From contig NC_061463.1 in NCBI RefSeq assembly GCF_022581195.2, positions 124,001 to 188,000 on the forward strand: DNA of 64,000 nt, written 5' to 3'. The translations under genes and the position numbers were made by a program. This document shows positions 11,080-21,402 of the stretch, one piece after another; positions within the stretch are counted from its first letter, which is position 1, and each line of letters begins with the position of its first letter. Origin of the DNA: Helicoverpa zea (Eukaryota > Arthropoda > Insecta > Lepidoptera > Noctuidae). The notes under the pieces were generated by a model. That model saw only the letters and a list, made by a program, of their open reading frames with translations. It was not told the DNA's origin and did not search any database.

Positions 11080-11510
11080 TAATAGCCCAAGTAGTTTTGT
11101 TTCATAGTCTATACTATCTATAATAATATTATAAAGAGGAAAACTTTGTTTTTTGTAATGGATAAACTCAAAAACTACTGGACCGATTGTAAGAATTCTT
11201 TCACGCTACTTCTTGCAAGCTATATTATCTGCGAGTAATATATGTTATATTTTATCCCGGTACGGGCAGAGTAGTTCATGGGACACGGGTGCACGGAAGG
11301 CGGGTAAACTCGCGGGCAAACGGCTAGTTAGTTATAATTTTGCACAGAACCGGGGATTGTCCTTGGGTACATTTCTAGTGTGTACAGGGATAATAGTCGG
11401 TTTTGTGTCACAACTCCATTAAACTTGTCTCAAAAGGGCTGCAGCGTGTTGGCTTCGGCCCTACTTTCGCCTTCCAAAAATCCGTGACTATAGTCTGGTA
11501 GATCTATTTA
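11080..11510. mobile_element. LINE-like 3' untranslated fragment, copy 1
   Basis: The blocks CACAGAACCGGGGATTGTCC, CAGGGATAAT, TCTCAAAAGGGCT and CAGCGTGTTGGCTTCGGCCC recur in the same order at 24340-24480. They are familiar from non-LTR element 3' ends in Lepidoptera. This copy is interrupted by the Helitron-like element at 11108-11328. Confidence 0.6.
11108..11328 (+). mobile_element. Helitron-like non-autonomous element
   Basis: The element begins TCTATACTATCTATAATAAT and ends with GGCTAGT. It contains AAACTACTGGACCGATT and TTTATCCCGGTACGGGCAG, the usual internal blocks of this lepidopteran family. There is no target duplication, as expected for Helitrons. A second complete-looking copy lies at 61974-62161. 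Confidence 0.65.
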
Positions 11511-11989
11511 TAAACAAAAAATGCCAGTCCAAGTAGATACATTTCTTTAAAATTTAATCGAAAAAAAACCTCACCCAGTAGTCGGACACAGCCGGACGAC
11601 TGGCTGTGTTCCCGGAGTGCAGTGAGCGCGGACACACTGCGCGAGACAGGCGATAGTGAACGCGCGACCGTGTCACACGCAGTTTATGTCTCCTACCACG
11701 GCTATCTTTCGATGGACCATAAATGTGTAAGTAGTCTTCGTGTTCTTAACAAATATTTATTTTTCCTGAAAAAAATTTGCACACGGTTAAAGTCAATAAT
11801 ATAAAATTTACAACTATATAATAACTACTCACAGTTTAAGGATATTTTTCATGGTCGCTTTTCTTATGTGCTTTTCAAGAAGCTGCATCTCCGAGAAAAA
11901 ATATCGTAGAGCTAAACCTTTTTTCTTTTTTTTCTTTTTTCTATACTATATACCCCGTCTTCACCTTCATACTTAACCTCCCACTTTCA
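11511..11989. other. Non-coding stretch
   Basis: A small patch at about 11580-11690 is GC-richer (CCGGACGACTGGC, GAGCGCGGACACACTGCGCG) but encodes nothing recognisable. A T-rich run lies at 11917-11941. No gene is called. Confidence 0.35.
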
Positions 11990-12113
11990 GTATGTGTGTT
12001 CACAGCACAACAAAAATCTCCGCTCCTCTAATAATCGTCTTCTTCATTGCCCTGCTCACCGTTCAGATATTGTTCACTCTTCCTTCTTTGTGAAATCTAT
12101 TCTTCTCTGGAAT
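11990..12113 (+). pseudogene. Older LINE, C-terminal reading frame left of the insertion
   Basis: The + strand reads NNRLLHCPAHRSDIVHSSFF then VKSILLWN up to the 16-bp duplication, and continues at 16127 as LWNELPLEIRMVNSRYTF. The pattern 'HR(S/T)D ... SFF ... LWNELP' is the usual C-terminal end of many LINE polymerases. The complete LINE at 12114-16126 was inserted into this frame. No upstream part of this older element is seen. Confidence 0.7.
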
Positions 12114-15100
12114 TGAGTAGCGCGGCGGTCACCGCCAGCGCCGGACGTGTGCGCCAGCAGGCTCTCCACAGTACCTGGCGTGTCCGCTGGAGGGCGCCAC
12201 AGTGTCGTGCACAGTGTCGCACGGCGGCGAGCGCCGTCAGTAGCGCGGCGGCTACCGTCGGCGCCGGCGCTTGGTAACAACATCTCCCAAGCCTGATCGG
12301 AAATCCCCCGAAATTGTGTCTTGGCTAAATAGCAGACCACCACTGGTGGCAAGACACCGAGGCATCGCAGGAAGGCCAAGAGGCAGCGATAGGGATCGTG
12401 TTATCGTATGTCAAACTGCTGCATCTAACATCTCTCCGATCGTAGCGGTTCACCGTTCCATCGGATGAAGGGATGTTAGACGAGAGAGTGCTCTTGCGTT
12501 TGCGCGTATGTTTGAGCACTGTAATATATCCTGCGCATCTGACTGCTTCCGTATAATGGACCCCGATTTGGCGAAGACTAGTGGCGATAGGTTGAGGTAG
12601 AGAGGTTCGGGCTGATGCAACCTGAGCTTTGTCTGAGACCTGCACACTAGCGGCTCTGGGGGTGTGAGTACATGCCGTGGTCGTTTTCTCTTTGAGCTGG
12701 GGGGACAGAGGGAATCCGGCAGCACCCAGAGCGACAAAGCAGCCCTTTTTAGGGGAGCACTGCTTTCCTTGCTCAGCCTGGGAGGGGGCTAGAAAAGGTG
12801 CCCTAAAAAAATGCTCACCCCAAACACTCTTTGGATAGCAGTAACCACGGCTGCTTCCGCATCTTTTTATTCGTGGTCGACACAACAACAGTAATAAACG
12901 TAAAACACCTTTACTGACTTTTGGTGCATGGAATGTTCGCACCCTTCTCGACCGCGAGACAAACGCCTGCCCAGAACGGAAAACAGCCATAGTTGCTCGA
13001 GAACTCCGCCGCTACAACATTGATATAGCTGCTGTAAGCGAAACCCACCTTGCCGATGAGGGCGAGCTAGTCGAGCATGGCGGTGGCTACACTTTCTACT
13101 GGAAGGGCACTGCTGCAACAGAACCAAGAAGGTCGGGAGTTGGTTTTGTGATCAAGAATAATCTTGTGAAGACACTTCAAGAATGTCCAATCCACATCTC
13201 GGACCGTATAACCACATTGCGCCTTCACTTAGACGGTGACAATTTCCTTAATGTTATCAGTATCTATGCACCAACGCTAGGTAGTTCTGACGACATCAAG
13301 GATAAATTTTATGAAGAACTTACACAATGTCTCCATAAAATACCGAACAGAGAAAAGATTCTCTTGTTAGGGGACTTCAATGCTAGAGTTGGTCAAGATT
13401 ATGAAGCGTGGCCTAAAGTTTTGGGTAGACATGGGGTAGGCAACATCAACTCTAATGGCCAGTTGCTGCTTAGTTTATGTGCTCAATTCCAACTTGCAAT
13501 CACAAACACCATGTTTCGCCTTGCTGCTAAGCACAAAACTACGTGGATGCACCCACGTTCTAAGCACTGGCACCTCATTGACTATGCCATCACGAGGCAG
13601 CGAGACATCTCTCAGGTCCTAGTCACTCGTGTTATGCGCGGTGCTCATTGCTGGACGGACCATAGACTAATTGTCACCAAACTGCGTCTTTGCCTTCGGC
13701 GACCATTCAGGGCTAGCAGGAAAAAGCCTCAGAACATAAACATTGAGAAACTCAAATATCCGGGACCCCGAAGCAAATACGCTGAAACGCTGGCATGTGA
13801 TATACACTCTCATCAAAATACCGGTGATATTAATGCAGACTGGAACGCTTTATCGTCGTCCATTCTTGACGTAGCCATTAACACCATAGGGCTAAAAAAT
13901 AAACGCAAGCAAGACTGGTTTGATGAGAACGACGAAGTTCTTTCTAAAGCTATTACCAAACACCGAGACCTTCTCAGGCGCAGTAATAACAGCGCACTTA
14001 TAAGAGAGAGTGACCGTGAGTTGCGTAAACTCACGAGACACACTAAAGATAAATGGTGGCAAGACAAGGCTCAATACATCCAGTCGCTTGCTGATAGTAA
14101 TCAGCTCGGTGATTTCTATAGCGAAATTCGCAATCTCCTGGGTACCACCAACTTCATAAAGGTACCACTGAAGTCGCTGGATGGTAAAAGTCTGCTGAAA
14201 AGCAAAAATGAAGTGTTAGATCGTTGGGCAGAACACTTCAATAATCTACTTAATGTAGATCGAACAGCCGATCTACACTACATAGACAGTTTGCCTCAAC
14301 TTCAAATAGCAGAAGAATTGGATGATGCCTTGTCTAAACATGAGGTGCTTTGTGCCATCAAACAACAGCAAAATCAGCGTGCGGTTGGCCTAGACCTTAT
14401 ACCAGGTGAGCTTCTGAAGTACGGCGGCGAGGAACTGCATTCGCGCGTCTGGGAAATGTTTGTGCTTATGTGGGAGAAAGAACAAGTTCCTGAAACTTTT
14501 AAGTTATCACGCGTCAGGGCTCTCTATAAGAACAAAGGCGACCGGTCGGAATGTGGTTCTTACCGCGGTATTTCACTGCTCTCTGTCTCTGGAAAAGTCT
14601 TCGCCAGAGTACTTCTAAACCGCCTCAGGAACCTCTCTGAAAAGATTCTGCCGGAAACCCAATTTGGTTTCAGACCAGACAGAGGAACTTGTGAGGCAAT
14701 ATTCGCAGTCCGTCAACTCCAGGAAAAAAGTAGAGAGCAGGGACAGCACTTGTATCTCTGCTTTATTGATCTGGAAAAAGCCCTTGACTGCGTCCCTCGC
14801 GAGGCCCTCTGGAAGGTACTGAGAAAGTTGGGGTGTACAGAGAAGTTCATAAGACTCCTGCGACTCCTGCACGATGACATGCAATGTTGTGTAGCGGTTG
14901 AAGATGACCAATCGAGCTTCTTCTCCGTCACCTGTGGAGTGAAGCAAGGTTGTGTCCTGGCTCCCACATTGTTTGCATTATATTTCGCAGTTGTAGTCCG
15001 GGAAGTATTGAATTCTTCTCCTGAAGGAGTTCGTATTCGTTATCAGACTGACGGCAAACTTTTCAACCTGAATAGACTCAAGGCGACCACAAAGGTGTCC

Positions 15101-16126
15101 TATGCACATATACAGGACATTATGTATGCAGATGACCTCTGTTTCGTGGCTGAATCCCCTGAAGTCCTGCAACAGCTAGTCACGAACCTTCACAAGCAGT
15201 GCTGTACATTTGGTCTAAAAATCAGCATCAAAAAGACAGAAGTAATGTCTTCAGATAATCACGGACGTCAAGAACTGACCATTATGCTTGGTGAAGATGT
15301 CCTGAAGCAGGTCGATAAATTTCGATATTTGGGGAGCACTATAATAGCAAAGTGCGACCTTGACGCCGAAATCAATAGCAGAATTGGTGCTGCAGCCGCT
15401 GCTTTCGGCAAATTCGACAAGAAGGTCTTCAGCTCCCATGACCTAAAGATATCCACAAAGGTTTCTGTGTATATGGCAGTTGTGTTGCCTTGTATACTCT
15501 ACTCAGCGGAAACATGGACACCGTACCGATGCCACATCAAGCAACTAGACCGTTTCCACCTCAAATGTCTGCGCAAAATATTAAATATCCGTTGGTTTGA
15601 TCGTGTGCGTAACACAGAAGTGTTGAGGAAAGCCAATGTAGGTGGCATTGAAGCATACCTCATGAGGAGACAGCTTCGTTGGTGCGGGCATGTACTGCGC
15701 ATGCCGGATACTAGAGTGGCCAAGCGCATCCTCTACTCCGAGTTGCAGGAGGGCAAGCGGAAACGTGGCGGACAGCTGCTGCGATACAAGGATGTGCTGA
15801 AGCGTCACATGAAAAGCTGTTCCATTGACCCGTCTCAGTGGGAGAATCTGGCATCCAACCGCAGAGACTGGAGAAGCCGCGTTAAAGCCAAAGTCTTTGA
15901 CTTTGAAGCACGCCGACTTTCTGAGTTGGATGTCAAACGAGATGAGTTGAAAGCTCGACCACCTGTAGCTATCAACTACAACTTTGTGGCTGGTACCCTG
16001 ACATGTCCGCAGTGTGCGCGGACTTTCACGCACAAAATTGGATACTCCAGCCACATGAGAGCACACGCACGCCATTAGGGTCGAAGTGGTCGCCGTTGCC
16101 GAAATCGGCGTGGAAGAGGAAGAGAT
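12114..16126 (+). mobile_element. Apparently complete LINE, about 4.0 kb, with 16-bp target duplication
   Basis: TATTCTTCTCTGGAAT occurs at 12098-12113 and again at 16127-16142, and the sequence between is a single non-LTR retrotransposon. The first 730 bp is a GC-rich 5' region containing two related segments about 122 bp apart (near 12117 and 12239, both AGTAGCGCGGCGG...), suggesting tandem 5' monomers. An intact long frame follows. The 3' end is purine-rich (GGAAGAGGAAGAG) with no poly-A. Uninterrupted coding and an exact duplication suggest a fairly recent insertion. Confidence 0.9.
12845..16078 (+). CDS. LINE polyprotein: endonuclease, reverse transcriptase, C2H2 finger
   Basis: This is the retrotransposition enzyme of the LINE at 12114-16126. 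The frame opens after a stop at 12842 and runs 1077 codons without interruption. An APE-type endonuclease begins at about 12909 (TFGAWNVRTLL), with SETHL, LLGDFNARVG and a terminal TDH (usually SDH). The reverse transcriptase follows with FGFRPDRGT, FIDLEKALDCV (usually AFD), GVKQGC and the catalytic YADD at 15124-15135, then LRWCGHVLRM. It ends in a finger, CPQC-x12-H-x3-H, at about 16000-16065. There is no in-frame ATG before or within the endonuclease start; initiation may be non-AUG, by reinitiation, or the start may be lost. Clade not assigned. Confidence 0.92.
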   Translation, partial: PRLLPHLFIRGRHNNSNKRKTPLLTFGAWNVRTLLDRETNACPERKTAIVARELRRYNIDIAAVSETHLADEGELVEHGGGYTFYWKGTAATEPRRSGVGFVIKNNLVKTLQECPIHISDRITTLRLHLDGDNFLNVISIYAPTLGSSDDIKDKFYEELTQCLHKIPNREKILLLGDFNARVGQDYEAWPKVLGRHGVGNINSNGQLLLSLCAQFQLAITNTMFRLAAKHKTTWMHPRSKHWHLIDYAITRQRDISQVLVTRVMRGAHCWTDHRLIVTKLRLCLRRPFRASRKKPQNINIEKLKYPGPRSKYAETLACDIHSHQNTGDINADWNALSSSILDVAINTIGLKNKRKQDWFDENDEVLSKAITKHRDLLRRSNNSALIRESDRELRKLTRHTKDKWWQDKAQYIQSLADSNQLGDFYSEIRNLLGTTNFIKVPLKSLDGKSLLKSKNEVLDRWAEHFNNLLNVDRTADLHYIDSLPQLQIAEELDDALSKHEVLCAIKQQQNQRAVGLDLIPGELLKYGGEELHSRVWEMFVLMWEKEQVPETFKLSRVRALYKNKGDRSECGSYRGISLLSVSGKVFARVLLNRLRNLSEKILPETQFGFRPDRGTCEAIFAVRQLQEKSREQGQHLYLCFIDLEKALDCVPREALWKVLRKLGCTEKFIRLLRLLHDDMQCCVAVEDDQSSFFSVTCGVKQGCVLAPTLFALYFAVVVREVLNSSPEGVRIRYQTDGKLFNLNRLKATTKVSYAHIQDIMYADDLCFVAESPEVLQQLVTNLHKQCCTFGLKISIKKTEVMSSDNHGRQELTIMLGEDVLKQVDKFRYLGSTIIAKCDLDAEINSRIGAAAAAFGKFDKKVFSSHDLKISTKVSVYMAVVLPCILYSAETWTPYRCHIKQLDRFHLKCLRKILNIRWFDRVRNTEVLRKANVGGIEAYLMRRQLRWCGHVLRMPDTRVAKRILYSELQEGKRKRGGQLLRYKDVLKRHMKSCSIDPSQWENLASNRRDWRSRVKAKVFDFEARRLSELDVKRDELKARPPVAINYNFVAGTLTCPQCARTFTHKIGYSSHMRAHARH

Positions 16127-16479
16127 TATTCTTCTCTGGAATGAGTTACCTCTTGAGATCAGGATGGTTAACAGTCGTTATACATTCAAAAAGAAATTAC
16201 GCGACCACATCCACAGGAAATTGGCAGAGTCGCTACCGTAGATTATTATTTTTCTTTTTTAATTATCTTGTCTCTCCTGGCAATTGTAATATGTATGTAT
16301 TAAGTATGTATTTATAGTATGTTTATTTATAATATATATTAGTATTTTATTTTATTTTACACTAAATATCATAATATAACCTTTGCACCTACCACTGCTA
16401 TTTCTTCACCACCCAAAGGTAGACTGGTAGAAAACGCCTAAGGCGTTAAGTCCGCCCTTGTACAAAATGTGCAGAAGCA

Positions 16480-16511
<32 letters not shown>

Positions 16512-16512
16512 A
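16127..16512 (+). mobile_element. Older LINE 3' end, right of the insertion
   Basis: After the duplication the frame continues LWNELPLEIRMVNSRYTF then KKKLRDHIHRKLAESLP and a stop near 16240. It is followed by an AT-rich 3' region, then GTCCGCCCTTGTACAAAATG and a (TAAA)n tail at 16481-16512. The simple-repeat tail is the usual 3' end of such LINEs. Together with 11990-12113 this is the host copy for the newer LINE. Confidence 0.7.
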
Positions 16513-17229
16513 CCAGAAAACCAGTAAACCGTAGGCTCAAGAGTCGTCGCGTCGTCGCCACAAAATGTGCACTAGAATACTGCACAGGATCATTGACAAA
16601 TGATCACATCTACGGACATCTGTTGACTCGACAATAGTTGCCAAACAAAAGTCACGCTAGCCCTTGAAAGTTGGACTTTATTGTAGGCCAATATTTGCTA
16701 GCTTGGGGAATACAAGCCCCTAGATTGGGCGGCGCGTGCTGTGGCCGGGAGGCAGACGCGTCATTCGGCTAGAGCGCGCATGTGTGCCAGTGTGTCGCGG
16801 GACCGCTCTCGCCGAATCCTCGCAAAAAGCGCGTGCATTCCGCATGCGTCCGGCCGCGCCCCGCACCGCCCGCACGCGGGACGTACGTTTGTACGTACTT
16901 AATACGGAATTCGTTACGGAGAGTTATCTAAGCTCCAGGGTGCTGCGGGCAGATACATTCGTGTTTTCATTTTATATCAATTTATATTCCCCAAGATACA
17001 GGCACAGCCTAGTTTGGGGACCACAGAACTGATAAAAATGACTCTCGTAATATAGTTACAGTTTACCTTTATTGTAATCTACCGCATAACATTAAGAAGT
17101 GATTTGCGAATGTAACTGTGGATCAATAAACGAATTATTTATTTATTTATTATTATTTATTCATGCAGGGGCTCATCGTATTTGTGTTTATTTCCGTTAT
17201 AATTTAAAATCATAAGTTTAAAGAGCTCG
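16513..17229. other. Non-coding stretch with a CpG-rich patch
   Basis: 16725-16885 is CpG-rich (GGGCGGCGCGTGC, CGGCCGCGCCCCGCACCGCCC). It is bracketed by an 11-bp inverted repeat, CTTGGGGAATA near 16701 and TATTCCCCAAG near 16985, so it may be a small TIR element carrying GC-rich DNA. No coding signal is visible. A TTTA run lies at 17137-17160. Confidence 0.35.
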
Positions 17230-17511
17230 TGCCTAAGCCAAAGCCGCGCGTGGATGGGTGACCATCGTGTCATACATAACGAGTTCTTCCGTGTTTTGGA
17301 AGGCACTATAAACTGGTGGGTTCTGGCTGACATTTGAACATCTTTTTCAGTCGTTAGGTATAGAAGGCAGAGAGTCTGACAGCCAGTCTTACCATGGATG
17401 TCGGATTGCCCAGGTAACTGGGTTGAGGAGGTCAAAAAGGCAGTCACTCCATATAAAACACTGGTTCTCAACTGTATCCGGCTAGATTGGATGCCGACCC
17501 CAACATTGTGA
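17230..17511. mobile_element. SINE-type repeat with a 5S-rRNA-like box
   Basis: The left part contains GCGTGGATGGGTGACCATC and the right part AACTGGGTTGAGGAGGTCA and GATGCCGACCCCAACATTGT. The right half matches 3859-4147 and 54655-54770; the left half matches 26830-27000. The box TGGATGGGTGACC resembles part of 5S rRNA, which suggests, but does not prove, a 5S-derived (SINE3-like) head. Confidence 0.6.
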
Positions 17512-17693
17512 CATTTTTATAATTAATAATGATGGCGTCCACGGCCGATTTCGGCCACGGCGGTTGGAGATCAGCCAGCTGCGCAGGACATATTATAGTG
17601 CACGAGCATTTGCGCAGACACAGGTGCACTCCCTATTCCTTCACTCTCATAACCCGATGGGACGGCAATCCGACACGACCGGAAAGAGATCAG

Positions 17694-18093
17694 GGGCCCG
17701 ATTCTCCTAATTTTACTTAAGCGCCACTCGATTCACGTTCGACTGAGATCCAATCCCGACTCAATTACGATTGAAGCGTATGTGGCATTCCGCTATTTTT
17801 TCTTTTAAATAAACGTTTTTATCCTTTTCTGTCATTCAATAATGAATCATTTCGGCCGCAAATGATTTACGATTGCAATATGATTGTAGAGCAAACTACC
17901 GTATAGACCAAAATCACCAAAATAGCAGACCAATCGCAAACCAATCGCAAACCAATCGAATGTCGTTGGAATACGATTCATCTTATATTAGTAGCAGACT
18001 GCCCGATATGGTTAAAACTGCTATTACGATCATATTGTGATTCAATTTCTATTCGATTTTGACATTAGGTATTAACTTAGGAGAATCGGGCCC
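17694..18093. mobile_element. MITE copy B (CAG-flanked)
   Basis: The element starts GGGCCCGATTCTCCTAATTT and ends TTAGGAGAATCGGGCCC, with CAG at 17691-17693 and 18094-18096. It is in the opposite orientation to copy A. When it is removed with one CAG, the surrounding SINE reads through (GAGATCAGGCGCAGGACCG). Confidence 0.85.
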
Positions 18094-18238
18094 CAGGCGC
18101 AGGACCGACATTTACGTGCTCTGCACGGGTGAATCAATCACCAACATCCAGAGTCCAGACTACGGGCTGCTTTGTGAAAGTTTAAGAAAACCTACAAAGC
18201 GATTTCGGCCGACCGGGTTCAGACCTCGAGCCCAGCAG

Positions 18239-18612
18239 GGGCCCGATTCTCCTAATTTTACTTAAGGTACTTACGATTCACGTTCGACTGCGATCCAATC
18301 CCGACTCGATTACGATTGAAACGTATGTGGTATTCCGCTATTTTTTCTTTGAAATAAACGTTTTTATCCTTTTCTGTCATTCAATAATGAATCATTTAGT
18401 CTGCAAATGATTAACTATTGCAATATGATTGTAGAGCAAACTACCGTATAGACCAAAATCACCAAAATAGCAGACCAATCGCAAACCAATCGAATGTCGT
18501 TGGAATACGATTGGTCTTATATTAGTAGCAGAATGCCCGATATGGTTAAAACTGCTATTGCGATCATATTGCGATTCGATTTCTATTCGATTTTGACAAT
18601 ATTAACTTAGGA
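18239..18612. mobile_element. MITE copy C (right end eroded)
   Basis: The left end, CAG plus GGGCCCGATTCTCCTAATTT, is intact. The right end reads TTAGGAGAATC and then continues as AGCCGCGCTTGC, so the terminal GGGCCC and one C are missing. It has the same orientation as copy B, 145 bp away, in the same SINE. Confidence 0.8.
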
Positions 18613-18801
18613 GAATCAGCCGCGCTTGCGACCACTAGACCAACGAGGCAGTCAAAGTTTAGTCTCAAAGTAGGTACCTACATAAGGTGTTGTACTGTAC
18701 ATATAGGAAAATGAAAGATGTTCGATATTATTTATTAATATTAGGTCTCAAACCACTCGGAGTTTCCGTAAGGTAATATGCGCGTTTTTAAACATTATGG
18801 G

Positions 18802-18945
18802 CCTTACTACAAAAACTTTAAACCCTGTTTTACGCTTGTCTAATAAAATTTTGGCTGCAAAATGAACCATATGTCAACGTCATAATTTGTCATTTTTTTA
18901 GACAAGTCTTAAACTGACGTTAAAAAGTTTTTGTGGTAAGACGGA
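18802..18945. mobile_element. Small TIR element (MITE)
   Basis: CTTACTACAAAAACTTT near 18804 and its near reverse complement AAAGTTTTTGTGGTAAG near 18928 bracket about 140 bp of AT-rich sequence. The inner part also pairs partly (TTGTCTAA with TTAGACAA). No target duplication could be fixed. Confidence 0.5.
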
Positions 18946-19296
18946 ATGTGTCACGTGGTTTGGCAGGCGGTGTGTCACATGTTCGCTGGCGCTACACATG
19001 CAAAAGTAAATAAATGCTGCGAAAGGCTATTCCATTATTTTTGTGCTTCCATTTTACCTGGATTTGGCCAGCACACACTCGATGCTGACCCGCTTGTGCA
19101 TCGATGCCATCAGAAATTTATCACACGTTCTTGTAATCCGTCATATAGGGCGACCTACTGTTAGCGCCGCCTTGCAAGATTGTACACTAGGTCTTTTTTC
19201 TGTGGATTTGTGGCGAAGTGATTCCCCTTGTAGAAGGAATCAGGTCCCCTTATAGAGTGGGTGAAGAGTGTTGGTAATACGTGTGTGTGTGTGCAG

Positions 19297-19463
19297 GTGT
19301 GCGTGATGCGCGCGGCATGCTGCTGCCCGACCAGACGTACGAGAGCGCGCGGCTGCCGGGCGGCGCGGCGCGGGCGGCGGGAGGCGCGGCGCGGACGCGG
19401 CGGCGGCGCGCGCGCGGTCTGTACTGCCGCTTGGTGCTGTCGGCGCACTCTCGCATGATGTAG
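19297..19463 (+). CDS. Putative terminal exon of an unidentified gene
   Basis: A GC-rich frame follows an acceptor (GTGTGTGTGTGTGCAG ending at 19296) and would begin one base into a codon. It reads VRDARGMLLPDQTYESARLP, then a Gly/Ala/Arg-rich stretch, then GLYCRLVLSAHSRMM and a TAG at 19461-19463. Nearly every third codon position is G or C, as in the myosin exons. I do not recognise the protein, and no upstream exon with a matching phase is visible. The nearest AATAAA is at 19772, inside the next element. A shadow frame on the other strand is less protein-like. Confidence 0.4.
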
Positions 19464-19577
19464 TACATCAGCTTTATTGACGTTTTCTTCTTCGTAGTTA
19501 AATTAGCGATATAATTTTATGAGTGATAATCATAGACATAATATAGTAAACAGGACTGCGCACTTTTAACCAAAAAA

Positions 19578-20387
19578 CGAGCCGAGTGAAACAGTTAGTA
19601 CGGAGGCCGTTTGTCTCTTTCTAATAGGGTGACTATGAGATTAAGCTATGTGAGACCAATCCGAGTTTGCTAAGATTATTAAACACAGATTGGTATTGAA
19701 GTTCTAACTTACGCAGTTTGTGACGTTCAAATACTAATATAGGCTTTTAATAATTAGCGGGAATTAGCACTAATAAAAACAGGAAGATTCGAAGTGCAGA
19801 CTGATTTTTTTGTATTTTTGCTTCACATATAGACTGCTGAGCCATTTATATCGCCTTTCTACATTTTTTTGGGAAGCTATAACAATAGTACAACAGTTTT
19901 AAAATCCATCACCCATATTTTGACTCATTACAAGAATTCATGGGCACCCTAGTTGTTTGATTTACGAAAATGATATTATTAGCTTACCTGTGGAACGATA
20001 TATTGCAACCACCATAGAATTCACTTTCACAAGTATAAAAGCAACACTTGTTCACCATTTTCATAGTTTAAATTGATTTAATACAAAAAAATATAAACAA
20101 AATTTTAAATGCTGATTACGCGCCAAGAATGTTCAGGGTTACTGCTAGAAAATAAAAAAAGCAAAATAAAAATTTATGTTGTTTATGTTTTAAGAATAAA
20201 TACGAATAAGTTAATGCGACTGTTATTAATTTGTTGACTTACAATTGTTAAAATAAGATACAAATATAAGTGATTCAATTGTTTTTTTTTGGGAAGACAA
20301 AACTGTTGATCATAACATTTTTTTTATGCTGGCAAGGTGTTAGAAAGAGACAAACGGCCTCCGTTATAACTATCCCTCTCGGCTCGG
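19578..20387. mobile_element. TIR element, about 810 bp
   Basis: The left end is CGAGCCGAGTGAAACAGTTA followed by GGAGGCCGTTTGTCTCTTTC. The right end carries the reverse complement of the same blocks (GAAAGAGACAAACGGCCTCC ... CTCGGCTCG). Arms are about 50 bp with a few mismatches. The interior is AT-rich with no transposase frame. I could not define a target duplication. Confidence 0.65.
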
Positions 20388-21144
20388 ATTTGCCTCTGTG
20401 TATTATGCAACCAATTTAAATAATAATAAATAAATAATAATAAATAAAAATCTTTATTTTCTCTTCAATTACAGTGTTAAGTACATTACAATACAGATTG
20501 CTTTTGTAAGAGAATGGTGTCTGTTTAAGGTTGTACCCCTGTGTTACAGATCACCATTTATCCTTTTGAATTTTATACAGCACATTTTGTAAGGAGAGGC
20601 AAATAAAAATCCTAAATACAACTATGTCTATTATCATAATGCCTGTATCACAAATAATTAAAAATAAAAAAATTAGTACCTTATTGCGTTGGAATAGAGT
20701 TCATTTTCGTAAATATATATTTTGAGACTGCGCAATCTTGTTTAGTATATTACATCTATGGTGATAATACACTTACCTCTAATAAGTGAGAGTACATTCA
20801 CACTAGCGGCTTTTGTTGCAGTTGGTACTGGCAGCTAGGGCAAGTTGCCAGTTACTGTAGCCTGCAGCGGCCGCGCCGGGTACCTGGCGCTTGTTTAGAA
20901 AATGTTGTCCTGATACGTAAATCATAATTTTACTAAAGTTGGGATAAAACTGAACGTAGTGTAAAGTTTCGACGATGATGTGATCTTTATCTAGATAATT
21001 AATATCAAGCTCTCCGTATTCATTCAATATGTTAGTATAGATCGCGCTTTTTATTATGTGATAGGATTCCTTTCTGATACTCTATCGGAATTTTGTCTCA
21101 TTTCATGAAATGGTCGGTCTGCGGGGCGTATTTACAGTATTTAC
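20388..21144. other. Non-coding stretch
   Basis: A microsatellite-like AATAA run lies at 20416-20450. A small GC patch at 20800-20890 contains GCAGCGGCCGCGCCGGG but no credible exon. Nothing else is recognised. Confidence 0.35.
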
Positions 21145-21402
21145 ATGGCTAGTACGCAAGCGTGTGAAACTAGTCGCGAATAGATGAGAATTCACTTTTT
21201 ATACAAATTTTTCCGATGTATACAGCAGCAGTACCTACACAAATACTCGCATATATTTTGTAGTGGCCAAAGTATCTTGCTTTGTTCCATAATATACAGT
21301 GCTAGTCCGCATGCAAACTAATCGTGTATACATTGGAATAGGCGCGAAAAACTTTACGATTCCAATCTATTCGCGAGCAGTTGCATGCTCGCCATTTTGA
21401 TT
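21145..21402. mobile_element. Diverged TIR element (MITE)
   Basis: GTCGCGAATAGATGAGAATT near 21170 pairs with ATTCCAATCTATTCGCGA near 21358, and the outer GCGTGTGAAACT pairs imperfectly with AGTTGCATGC. A GCATGCAAACTAATCG copy in the middle is related to both arms. Boundaries are approximate. Confidence 0.4.

Larger units (their letters stand above)
17529..18655 (-). mobile_element. tRNA-like SINE, split by two MITEs
   Basis: On the - strand the head near 18655 reads TTGGTCTAGTGGTCGCAAGC and then GAGGTCTGAACCCGG, resembling tRNA A and B boxes. The body continues to AGCCAGCTGCGCAGGAC and the edge at 17529. MITE copies B (17694-18093) and C (18239-18612) are inserted in it, leaving SINE segments of about 165, 145 and 43 bp. 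A partial copy lies at 57535-57795. Confidence 0.6.

Noticed and set aside
12325..12990. 221-codon open frame on the - strand
   Set aside because: It is antisense to the LINE 5' region and the start of its polyprotein; the + strand assignment is far better supported.
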